Shown: positions 1-5,637 of the stretch, in pieces
Position numbering within the stretch: position 1 is the stretch's first letter
Layout of the letters: the number at the start of each line of letters is the position of its first letter
NCBI GenBank assembly: GCA_021797955.1
Contig: JAJZYV010000141.1
Span: forward strand, 1 to 5,713
Reading direction: 5' to 3'
Source: Thermoplasmata archaeon
Lineage (GTDB): Archaea > Thermoplasmatota > Thermoplasmata > Thermoplasmatales > Thermoplasmataceae
DNA: 5,713 nt
Program-made: the position numbers and the translations under genes
The notes under the pieces: model-generated
Told to the model about the DNA's origin: nothing
The model's database searches: none
The model's input: only the letters and a program-made list of their open reading frames with translations

Positions 1-192
1 GTAATAATTGAGGAATCGATATTTTCATATCCAGGAGTAGGCATGTACATGATAACAGCTATAGACAACCTGGATTATCCTTTAATGCAGGGAATTTTTC
101 TCATGGTGATCATAGCGGTCCTGGTTGGGAACCTTGTGGTCGATCTTCTTTACGGATTTCTCGATCCCAGAATAAGGCAGGAAGGTGAATAA
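1..192 (+). CDS. dppB: Dpp/Opp-type ABC transporter permease, DppB-like (C-terminal part only)
   Basis: The window opens inside this gene. Frame 1 is open from base 1 to a TAA at 190-192 and gives the last 63 residues of an inner-membrane permease. What is seen: an EESIFSYPGVG segment (residues 4-14 of the fragment), a DYPLMQG segment, a hydrophobic helix at about residues 32-52, and the ending DLLYGFLDPRIR. This is the conserved tail of DppB/OppB permeases, which have ET-hydrophobic-PG-G, then DYP-QG, then DPRIR. In the family this subunit pairs with a DppC-like permease to form the translocation pore. The next gene starts 2 nt after its stop, so the two are almost certainly one operon. The start and most of the membrane domain lie upstream of the window. 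Substrate cannot be told from this fragment. Confidence 0.93.
   Translation, partial: VIIEESIFSYPGVGMYMITAIDNLDYPLMQGIFLMVIIAVLVGNLVVDLLYGFLDPRIRQEGE
183..188 (+). promoter_or_regulatory. Shine-Dalgarno sequence supporting the TTG start of dppC
   Basis: AGGTGA matches the archaeal anti-Shine-Dalgarno core and sits 6 nt before the TTG at 195-197, inside the end of dppB. It supports a non-ATG start for the permease. The first in-frame ATG, at 282-284, would remove 29 N-terminal residues but still leave the first membrane helix. Confidence 0.6.
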
Positions 193-194
193 TT

Positions 195-1157
195 TTGAGC
201 GAGGTACTTGAAAACAGAGTTAATGCAAAAGCTGGCTTATCAAAAGGATTGAGGCACTTATATGCAGGGATAACCAGCTCTATGGGCATGCTTCTCAGAA
301 ATAGCAAAGCGAAGGTGGGCTTTACTATACTCATATTGTTAGGAATATTTGCAGCAGTCGGGATATTTCTTTCACCTTACCCGCCGAATGCTTATCTGTT
401 TGCCAAATCCTTGCCACCCAATCGTATAAATATACTTGGGACGACCGGATACGGTCAGGATGTCTTTTCACAGCTAATCGCTGGGGCCGCCCCAACGTTA
501 CTTGTTGCTTTCTCAGTTGGACTGCTTGGGACGCTCATATCTCTGGCTGTTGGAATCCTTTCAGGATTTTCCGGCAAACGGGTGAATTCAGTTATAAATG
601 CTGTTGTGAATATATTCCTCGTTGTGCCTGGAGTTCTCCTTATAATGCTCTTCGGAACATATTTTCTTGGGATTCACAGGAATCTTGGCTACCTGTCAAC
701 CATAATAATACTTATCGTTACCGGGTGGGCATTCGGCGCCCGTACGTTCAGGTCCATAACACTATCAATTTCCAAGAGGGAATATGTCCTCTCATCAATA
801 CTGATAGGAGAGAGTCGGGTCAGCATTATCTTCAGGCAGATAACCAGAGCAATCATGCCGGTGGTAGTCTCCAATTTCTTCTTTACTGCAATGTACGGCA
901 CTATGGGGTTAACCTTCGTCGAATATCTCGGTGTGGGTAACCTTGAACAGGTTAACTGGGGCACAATGCTATATTGGGCGATCAACAATGAGGCCTATCT
1001 TACAGGACAATGGTGGTGGATACTTCCTCCCAGCATAATGATCTCATTCCTGATGTTTGGATTTATCCTTCTCAACTTTGGCCTGGATGAGATTGCCAAT
1101 CCATCGTTGAGAATATATTTGAGGAAGAAGGTCAAAAAGGTTGATGAAAGTGCTTAG
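195..1157 (+). CDS. dppC: Dpp/Opp-type ABC transporter permease, DppC-like
   Basis: This 320-residue integral membrane protein is the second pore subunit of a Dpp/Opp-family importer. It has a charged cytoplasmic N-terminus of about 40 residues and then about six hydrophobic helices, near residues 42-60, 101-124, 131-155, 165-182, 220-245 and 275-297. LGTTGYGQDVFSQL (81-94) matches the family's LGTD-GRDV-SRL motif. The cytoplasmic coupling loop at about 194-222 (REYV, G205, then IIFRQITRAIMP) is the EAA-type loop that contacts the ATPases; serines replace the usual alanines. The end has NWGTMLYWA and WWWILPP, then LNFGLDEIANPSLR, which matches the usual LGDGLRD-DPR tail. Length is normal to slightly long. 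The start is TTG at 195, supported by a good ribosome binding site and the 2-nt gap to dppB. Its 3' end overlaps the next gene by 14 nt. The substrate is not readable from the permease; the locus suggests a beta-linked sugar. Confidence 0.95.
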   Translation: MSEVLENRVNAKAGLSKGLRHLYAGITSSMGMLLRNSKAKVGFTILILLGIFAAVGIFLSPYPPNAYLFAKSLPPNRINILGTTGYGQDVFSQLIAGAAPTLLVAFSVGLLGTLISLAVGILSGFSGKRVNSVINAVVNIFLVVPGVLLIMLFGTYFLGIHRNLGYLSTIIILIVTGWAFGARTFRSITLSISKREYVLSSILIGESRVSIIFRQITRAIMPVVVSNFFFTAMYGTMGLTFVEYLGVGNLEQVNWGTMLYWAINNEAYLTGQWWWILPPSIMISFLMFGFILLNFGLDEIANPSLRIYLRKKVKKVDESA

Positions 1158-1932
1158 ATCAGAGAGTATATCAAAGGAATTCTTCGTAAGAAAAGGACTT
1201 TATGACGGAACGAAAATAACTGCCTTAAGTAATGTTTCCATCGAGGTCAAGGAGAGGGAAATCCTTGGTATTGTGGGAGCTAGCGGTAGCGGTAAAAGTA
1301 CATTTGCCAAAATACTGGTGCTTCTTTACAGACCCACCTCCGGGAAGATAATTTACAATGGGGATGATGTCTCAAATTTGAATGGCAGGAAACTGAAGAA
1401 ATACAGGAGGGATGTACAGATGGTTTTTCAGGACCCATACGCTTCTCTCGATCCGTTCCATTCGGTTGAGTGGCACATTAAGAGACCCCTGATCATTTCA
1501 AAATACAGGGGTAATATTGAAGATCGTGTGGACGAACTCCTTGAAATGGTTAAGCTAAATCCTCCGGCTTATTTCAAGAATAAGTACCCTAACCAGATTT
1601 CAGGCGGTCAGAGACAAAGAGTCTACATTGCCAGGGTGCTCGCCCTTAACCCTAAAATTATAATCGCTGACGAACCTGTCTCCATGCTTGATGTGTCTTT
1701 GCGGATAGAAATACTTGACCTTTTCTCCAGGATACGCGACAATTTTGGAATAAGTATCGTTTATATTACTCATGATCTGAATACAGTTAGCATGATAACT
1801 GACAGGATATACGTCCTGAAAGATGGTGTTGTGGTGGAAAAGGGTGACACAGAAGAAATCCTGAAGAACCCAAGAGAGGATTATACAAGGAAGCTAATTG
1901 AAGCAGCACCCGATCCATACAAAAGGTTATAG
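1144..1932 (+). CDS. dppF: Dpp/Opp-type ABC transporter ATPase, F-type, short form
   Basis: This 262-residue cytoplasmic ATPase is expected to pair with the DppD-like protein to power import. All nucleotide-binding motifs are present (numbering from ATG 1144): Walker A GASGSGKST at 45-53, Q-loop Q96 in MVFQDPYASLDP, signature ISGGQRQR at 152-159, Walker B IIIADEP at 172-178, D-loop around SMLD 180-183, and the switch histidine H210. The VFQDPYASLDP and SGGQRQR-IAR-LALNPK wording is typical of the DppF/OppF subunit. The protein stops just after the DYTRKLIEAAP segment. It therefore lacks the C-terminal oligopeptide-transporter extension, with its cysteine-rich stretch, that usually follows and gives about 320 residues. 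I prefer ATG 1144; a TTG codon directly before it at 1141 adds one residue. AAGGTC at 1128-1133 is a possible ribosome binding site. The gene overlaps dppC by 14 nt, which suggests translational coupling. Confidence 0.94.
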   Translation: MKVLRSESISKEFFVRKGLYDGTKITALSNVSIEVKEREILGIVGASGSGKSTFAKILVLLYRPTSGKIIYNGDDVSNLNGRKLKKYRRDVQMVFQDPYASLDPFHSVEWHIKRPLIISKYRGNIEDRVDELLEMVKLNPPAYFKNKYPNQISGGQRQRVYIARVLALNPKIIIADEPVSMLDVSLRIEILDLFSRIRDNFGISIVYITHDLNTVSMITDRIYVLKDGVVVEKGDTEEILKNPREDYTRKLIEAAPDPYKRL

Positions 1933-1937
1933 ATATT

Positions 1938-2918
1938 ATGATGAGCGGCAAATGTTTGATGCAAATTGAGAACCTGACTGTGGGCTATCATTCTGAAAAC
2001 GGATTCTCCAAGATTATTGCTGATCTGAGCCTGTGCATAGAAAATGGAATCATACTCGGAATAGCTGGTGAATCCGGATCAGGGAAAAGTACTCTTGCCC
2101 AGGCAATATATAATTCACTGAAATACCCTGGTGAGATAGTGTCGGGAGAAGTCCGATTCTACGGATCAGACCTGTTAAAGATGGGAAAGCAGGAATTGCA
2201 AAGGATCAGGGGAACAGAGATATCCTTTATCCCACAGGCTGCTATGAACGCCCTCAATCCAGTCAAAAGAATAAGATACCAGTTTTATGATTTTTGTATG
2301 GCTCATAATATATCATTGAAAGATGTTGATTCCAGGATAAATGAAACACTTAAAATGGTGAGGCTGGATGAAAAGATACTGGACAGTTTTCCCCATGAAT
2401 TAAGCGGCGGCATGAAGCAGAGGACGGTAATCGCCATTTCATTACTCCTGGAACCCAAACTTGTGATACTTGACGAGCCTACGACCGGACTTGATGTGCT
2501 GGTGGAGCATGAGATTCTCAAGGATCTGAAAACCATTCAGAAATCAAGAAATTTTACAATGATATTCATTACGCACGATCTATCAATACTGTATGAGATA
2601 TCAGATAAAGTTGCACTGATGTATGCAGGAGAAATTGTTGAACTTGGAATCAGGGGTGAAATGCTGAATGAACCACGACATCCTTATAATTTTCTCCTGC
2701 TCAAGAATGTTCCAAGGATAGGGCAAAAGGGAATCAGCAAGCTCAGGCTTATTGGAAATCCTGGCAATTATTCTGAGAGTTATCCCGGATGCCAGTTTTA
2801 TACGAGGTGTCCCTTTTCAGAACACAAGTGCTCTGAAATGCACCCAGAACTTAGAAGTTCAGGAGATAATCACCTGTACAGGTGCATACGTTATCCGGAA
2901 TGGAAATCTTCCCTATGA
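1938..2918 (+). CDS. dppD: Dpp/Opp-type ABC transporter ATPase, D-type, with C-terminal four-cysteine domain
   Basis: This 326-residue cytoplasmic ATPase is the partner of the preceding F-type subunit. Motifs seen: Walker A GESGSGKST at 44-52, Q-loop Q100 in IPQAAMNALNPV, signature LSGGMKQR at 155-162, Walker B LVILDEP at 175-181, D-loop GLD at 184-186, and H-loop H213. LSGGMKQR and the MNALNPV Q-loop are the D-type wording. The C-terminal oligopeptide-transporter domain is complete (HPY at 248-250 onward). It has four cysteines, C285, C291, C298 and C316, spaced C-x5-C-x6-C-x17-C; in DppD proteins with known structures such cysteines hold an iron-sulfur cluster. Start: tandem ATG codons at 1938 and 1941; AAGGT at 1923-1927 is a modest ribosome binding site. 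The gap to the previous stop is only 5 nt. Normal length, no broken motif. A 37-nt gap follows before the regulator. Confidence 0.95.
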   Translation: MMSGKCLMQIENLTVGYHSENGFSKIIADLSLCIENGIILGIAGESGSGKSTLAQAIYNSLKYPGEIVSGEVRFYGSDLLKMGKQELQRIRGTEISFIPQAAMNALNPVKRIRYQFYDFCMAHNISLKDVDSRINETLKMVRLDEKILDSFPHELSGGMKQRTVIAISLLLEPKLVILDEPTTGLDVLVEHEILKDLKTIQKSRNFTMIFITHDLSILYEISDKVALMYAGEIVELGIRGEMLNEPRHPYNFLLLKNVPRIGQKGISKLRLIGNPGNYSESYPGCQFYTRCPFSEHKCSEMHPELRSSGDNHLYRCIRYPEWKSSL

Positions 2919-2931
2919 AAAAGTTATTTTA
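2917..2931 (+). promoter_or_regulatory. Predicted BRE/TATA promoter of the TrmB-like gene
   Basis: GAAAAAG (2917-2923) is a purine-rich BRE-like element directly followed by TTATTTTA (2924-2931), a TATA-like box. Its centre lies about 28 bases before the A of ATG 2956, so transcription would begin at or within a few bases of the start codon. No Shine-Dalgarno sequence precedes that ATG. The same T-rich stretch could also help end transcription of the transporter operon. This is a prediction from sequence and spacing only. Confidence 0.5.
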
Positions 2932-2934
2932 TCT

Positions 2935-2949
2935 GTATCGTCTTGATAC
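2935..2949. promoter_or_regulatory. Inverted repeat GTATC-N5-GATAC, candidate operator
   Basis: Two perfect 5-bp half-sites, GTATC (2935-2939) and GATAC (2945-2949), are separated by GTCTT. They sit between the predicted TATA box and the start codon of the regulator. A dimeric winged-helix protein bound there would block RNA polymerase, so it could be an autoregulatory site. A repeat this short arises by chance fairly often in a gap of this size (my rough estimate is about one in five), and GATAC also occurs elsewhere in the window. It is a candidate on position, not on strength. Confidence 0.3.
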
Positions 2950-2955
2950 CGTAAT

Positions 2956-3984
2956 ATGGAAGGGGACATATTTCTCGGTTTGTCTAAGTTTGGCCTTACA
3001 CCATACGAGATAAAAATATATGAAGTCCTCGTCATAAAAGGCCCAATGGGCTCCACTGATGTTGTGAAGTCAACCGGGATACCACAACCTAGGGTTTATG
3101 ATCTTTTTAACTCATTGATTAAAAAAGGATTTATAGAGGAGGGACTGGGAAAAAAACGTTTGTATAAGGCCATCCCTGTGGCGCAGGTACTGAATAGAGA
3201 AAAGGAATGGCTTGATTCATATTCACTTAATCTGCAAACTTATGTTGAAAACAAGAAGATTTATCCCGGCAAGTACGCGCCTTTCCTTACTCTCGTTGAG
3301 GGACTGGATGCTCTGTTAGCAAAACTGAGATCGATGATCAATGAAGCCGAAACTGAAGTTATCCTGTCCGTTTCGTGTTCAACCTTTGAAGCACTTAAGG
3401 ATGAAATTGAAGGTGCAAATAAGAGGGGAGTAAGTATTGCACTATTGATTTTTGGCAGTAAATATCCCGATATAGACAGACAGATACTGTACAGGATGCT
3501 GAATGTAAAACCCATGGAGATGATAATCTCAGACAGAAAGGCATGTCTGGTTTCAGTAAAAGGTGAAAAAAATTATACGGATTATGGCCTATATTTTGAA
3601 GAGGATAATTTTATTCATGTGATGTCATATTACTTCTATCAGTCGCTATGGGAGCCATCAAAAGTAATAAACGATTTTGATGTGAAACAGAGACTGGAAT
3701 ACTGTACTATCTGGCTGGCATGTGACGCTCTGGATTTCTTCCTGCACAAAGGCTTCAAGATACATGGAGAACTTTATGGTTACTATCATGATGATTTAAG
3801 GCATTTAAAGGGAGAGATTTTGCGGACTGAGAGAATACCATTCGTACGAAACACCTTCTATCTGAAGGATGAAAACAGAACCTATTCCGTGGGTGGGAAA
3901 TCTGCCACCATTGAAGATATCAAGATGATATCAGTCAAATTTTCTACCAAATTACTACAGGGCCAAGTAGAACATTTGTCCTAA
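2956..3984 (+). CDS. TrmB-family sugar-responsive transcription regulator
   Basis: This 342-residue protein has the full TrmB layout. Residues 8-75 form a winged helix-turn-helix: LTPYEIKIYEVLV, then STDVVKSTGIPQPRVYDL with the recognition helix at about 43-57, then IKKGFIEEGLGKKRLYKA as the wing. Residues about 80-103 look like a helical linker. Residues about 108-245 match the effector domain with its phospholipase-D-like fold, and the rest forms the C-terminal domain ending in YSVGGKSATIEDIK (310-323). Thermococcus litoralis TrmB is of similar length (338, from memory). Its maltose-contacting residues N305, G320 and E326, as I recall them, fall on N299, G314 and E320 with a constant offset of 6. 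Family members repress or activate sugar ABC transporters and glycosidases when sugar is absent or bound. Placed between an importer operon and a GH1 gene, its likely targets are those two and itself. The exact ligand is unknown. ATG 2956 gives a natural N-terminus and appears leaderless. Confidence 0.9.
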   Translation: MEGDIFLGLSKFGLTPYEIKIYEVLVIKGPMGSTDVVKSTGIPQPRVYDLFNSLIKKGFIEEGLGKKRLYKAIPVAQVLNREKEWLDSYSLNLQTYVENKKIYPGKYAPFLTLVEGLDALLAKLRSMINEAETEVILSVSCSTFEALKDEIEGANKRGVSIALLIFGSKYPDIDRQILYRMLNVKPMEMIISDRKACLVSVKGEKNYTDYGLYFEEDNFIHVMSYYFYQSLWEPSKVINDFDVKQRLEYCTIWLACDALDFFLHKGFKIHGELYGYYHDDLRHLKGEILRTERIPFVRNTFYLKDENRTYSVGGKSATIEDIKMISVKFSTKLLQGQVEHLS

Positions 3985-3985
3985 C

Positions 3986-3994
3986 TTTTAAATA
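3986..3994 (+). promoter_or_regulatory. Predicted TATA box of the GH1 gene
   Basis: TTTTAAATA starts 2 bases after the stop codon of the regulator; its centre is about 25 bases before the A of ATG 4015. No purine-rich ribosome binding site lies between them (GAAAATCTTATTCG), so a leaderless mRNA is predicted. No clear BRE precedes the box. A weak symmetric element, ATC-N6-GAT (4005-4016), overlaps the start codon and may or may not be an operator. Confidence 0.5.
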
Positions 3995-4014
3995 ATAACT
4001 GAAAATCTTATTCG

Positions 4015-5466
4015 ATGTTTCCAAAAGGCTTTAAATTTGGGTTCTCGGAAGCGGGTTTTCAGTTTGAAATGGGCATAAGCGATGTGGACCCAAATACAGA
4101 CTGGTACGTATGGTCGCATGATGAATACAATATAAGGAATAAACTGGTCTCCGGAGATTTTCCTGAAAATGGTGCTGGATACTGGGATCTGTATGAAAAA
4201 GATCATGTCATGGCGTCTTATCTTGGAATGAATGCTGCTCGCCTTGGAATAGAGTGGTCAAGAATCTTTCCCAGATCTACCGAAGAAATTAAGGTAAGTG
4301 TCGATGATGAAAATGATGACGTTTTCCATGTGGACATAACCGAAAAGGACGTGGAAAAATTACAGAAAGTTTCCAACTCCGGGGCGGTGAAACATTACAG
4401 GGACATTTTCACCGACCTAAAGAGCAGAGGAAGTTATCTCATTCTTAACCTGTACCACTGGTCGACACCCAAATGGATCAACGATCCGTCAAAGAGAGAT
4501 ATCCAGAAAGACAATGCGGTAGGTAATTGCTTCAATAAGAGATCAATTATAGAATTTGCCAAATTCGCTGCTTTTGTATCATACACATATGATGATCTGG
4601 TGGACAAATGGTCCACTATGAATGAACCAAACATAGTTTTCAACGGACAATGCAGCACAGATATGTCACAGTCAGCCATTGCCCGAAGAAAAAAAGCCTT
4701 TGCAGAGGCACATGCCAGGGCGTATGATTCCATCAAGAAATTTTCAAAGAAACCCGTTGGAATTATATATGCCAATGGTGACATGCAGGCCCTTACACAA
4801 GATGACCAGGCGGCAAAGGAAATGGCTGAATACGAGATTAGATATTCGTTCTTTGAGGCAATAACCAAGGGAAAACTTCCATGGTTAACGAAGGCGTCGG
4901 ACCAGCTGGGTGAAAATAAAATTGTCATTGACAGAAAAGATATGTCCAGACACCTGGACTGGGTTGGAGTTAATTATTACAGTAGAGATGTTGTTTCATC
5001 AGAGAAGTCTTCCTGGAAAATTGTTAATGGATATGGGTATGCTTCTGGCGATGCCGATAAATCACTGGATGGCCGTTCTTTGAGCGATACGGGGTGGGAA
5101 GTTTATCCCGAGGGGTTATACAATCTGGTCATGTCTTACAATGACCACCTGGGTCTTCCAATGATGATTACAGAGAATGGAGTCGCTGACGATTTAGATC
5201 GGATTAGGCCGAGGTATATTGCTTCTCATTTGAAAAACCTTGAAAAAGCCATGAGAAGTGGAGCCAATGTCGATGGCTACATGCACTGGGCCTTGACTGA
5301 TAATTACGAGTGGGCAAGTGGCTTTTCAAAGAGGTTTGGCTTGCTGAGGGTGGATTTTGCGACAAAGAAAAGATACATTCGACCTTCGGCCCTTGTCCTG
5401 AAAAATATCATAGAGAACAAAGGAGTAACTGATGAACTGGAATGGATCGCATCGGATAAATTCTAA
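4015..5466 (+). CDS. bgaS: GH1 beta-glycosidase (beta-galactosidase/beta-glucosidase), LacS-like
   Basis: This 483-residue protein hydrolyses terminal beta-linked sugars from glycosides with retention of configuration. It has no signal peptide, so it should act in the cytoplasm on imported substrate. Seen: N-terminal KFGFSEAGFQFEMG (7-20) with sugar-binding Q16; DPNTDWYVW (25-33); LGIEWSRIFP (77-86); LYHW (146-149) with H148; TMNEP (201-205) with acid/base E204; GVNYY (318-322); nucleophile E387 in TENG (386-389); and HWALTDNYEWASGF (424-437) with E432 and W433 at the glycone site. From memory, Sulfolobus LacS (489 residues) has catalytic E206 and E387 and shares long identical stretches, such as AHARAYD and KKPVGIIYAN. 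Two loops differ: the segment after NEP (206-232) is about 8 residues shorter and lacks the family's FPPG motif, and about 10 residues are added near 287-298. Glucoside versus galactoside preference cannot be read from sequence. ATG 4015 aligns with the family start. Confidence 0.96.
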   Translation: MFPKGFKFGFSEAGFQFEMGISDVDPNTDWYVWSHDEYNIRNKLVSGDFPENGAGYWDLYEKDHVMASYLGMNAARLGIEWSRIFPRSTEEIKVSVDDENDDVFHVDITEKDVEKLQKVSNSGAVKHYRDIFTDLKSRGSYLILNLYHWSTPKWINDPSKRDIQKDNAVGNCFNKRSIIEFAKFAAFVSYTYDDLVDKWSTMNEPNIVFNGQCSTDMSQSAIARRKKAFAEAHARAYDSIKKFSKKPVGIIYANGDMQALTQDDQAAKEMAEYEIRYSFFEAITKGKLPWLTKASDQLGENKIVIDRKDMSRHLDWVGVNYYSRDVVSSEKSSWKIVNGYGYASGDADKSLDGRSLSDTGWEVYPEGLYNLVMSYNDHLGLPMMITENGVADDLDRIRPRYIASHLKNLEKAMRSGANVDGYMHWALTDNYEWASGFSKRFGLLRVDFATKKRYIRPSALVLKNIIENKGVTDELEWIASDKF

Positions 5467-5637
5467 TATGTGCAAGCGTGTGGCCTCAATCCACAGAACA
5501 CTGGGTGAAAGCAGGAAAATCCCAATGGTTATTCTCAACATATTGCATCGTCTGCTGGCAGCCATAAATGAAATATGTTGGATGGGACATATTGCTTCAT
5601 GTATGCCAGCACTGTAAAGAAAGATGGCTCAGCATGA
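5467..5637 (+). pseudogene. Possible decayed IS110-type transposase C-terminal fragment
   Basis: No intact gene is convincing here. The frame that continues past the GH1 stop reads ACGLNPQNTG, a TGA at 5509-5511, then a stretch containing HIASSAGSHK, a second TGA at 5566-5568, and NMLDG to YASTVKKDG before a third TGA at 5635-5637. IS110-family transposases have a C-terminal (Transposase_20) domain with A-x-G-L-x-P, about 13 residues, then a G-H-I-x-K-x-G-S segment followed by L-R. The two anchors appear here in the same order and at close to the same spacing. The match is by eye and short, and two premature stops must be allowed, so this could be coincidence. No inverted repeats or target duplication were found, and no T-rich terminator was seen after the GH1 gene. 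Confidence 0.25.

Noticed and set aside
689..988. Minus-strand open frame of 99 codons inside dppC
   Set aside because: Fully covered by a permease gene with conserved family motifs; no start signals or domain in the minus frame.
4576..4584. GTAT-C-ATAC palindrome inside the GH1 gene as a second operator
   Set aside because: It lies in coding sequence far from a start, its spacing differs from the repeat ahead of the regulator, and the codons encode ordinary residues.
4434..4928. Minus-strand open frame of 164 codons inside the GH1 gene
   Set aside because: It is a shadow of the GH1 gene, which has clear catalytic motifs throughout; the minus frame has no recognisable domain.
5329..5331. 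Lysine 439 in SKRFG of the GH1 enzyme as a sign of 6-phospho-glycoside specificity
   Set aside because: LacS has Met here and phospho-glycosidases have Lys, but ordinary bacterial beta-glucosidases also have SKRFG. E432, which binds non-phosphorylated sugars, is kept and no Ser/Tyr phosphate set is present.
5468..5617. Small + strand reading frame of 49 residues from ATG 5468
   Set aside because: No recognisable motif, no ribosome binding site, no promoter-like sequence, and a composition (many Cys, Met and His) unlike the real genes nearby.
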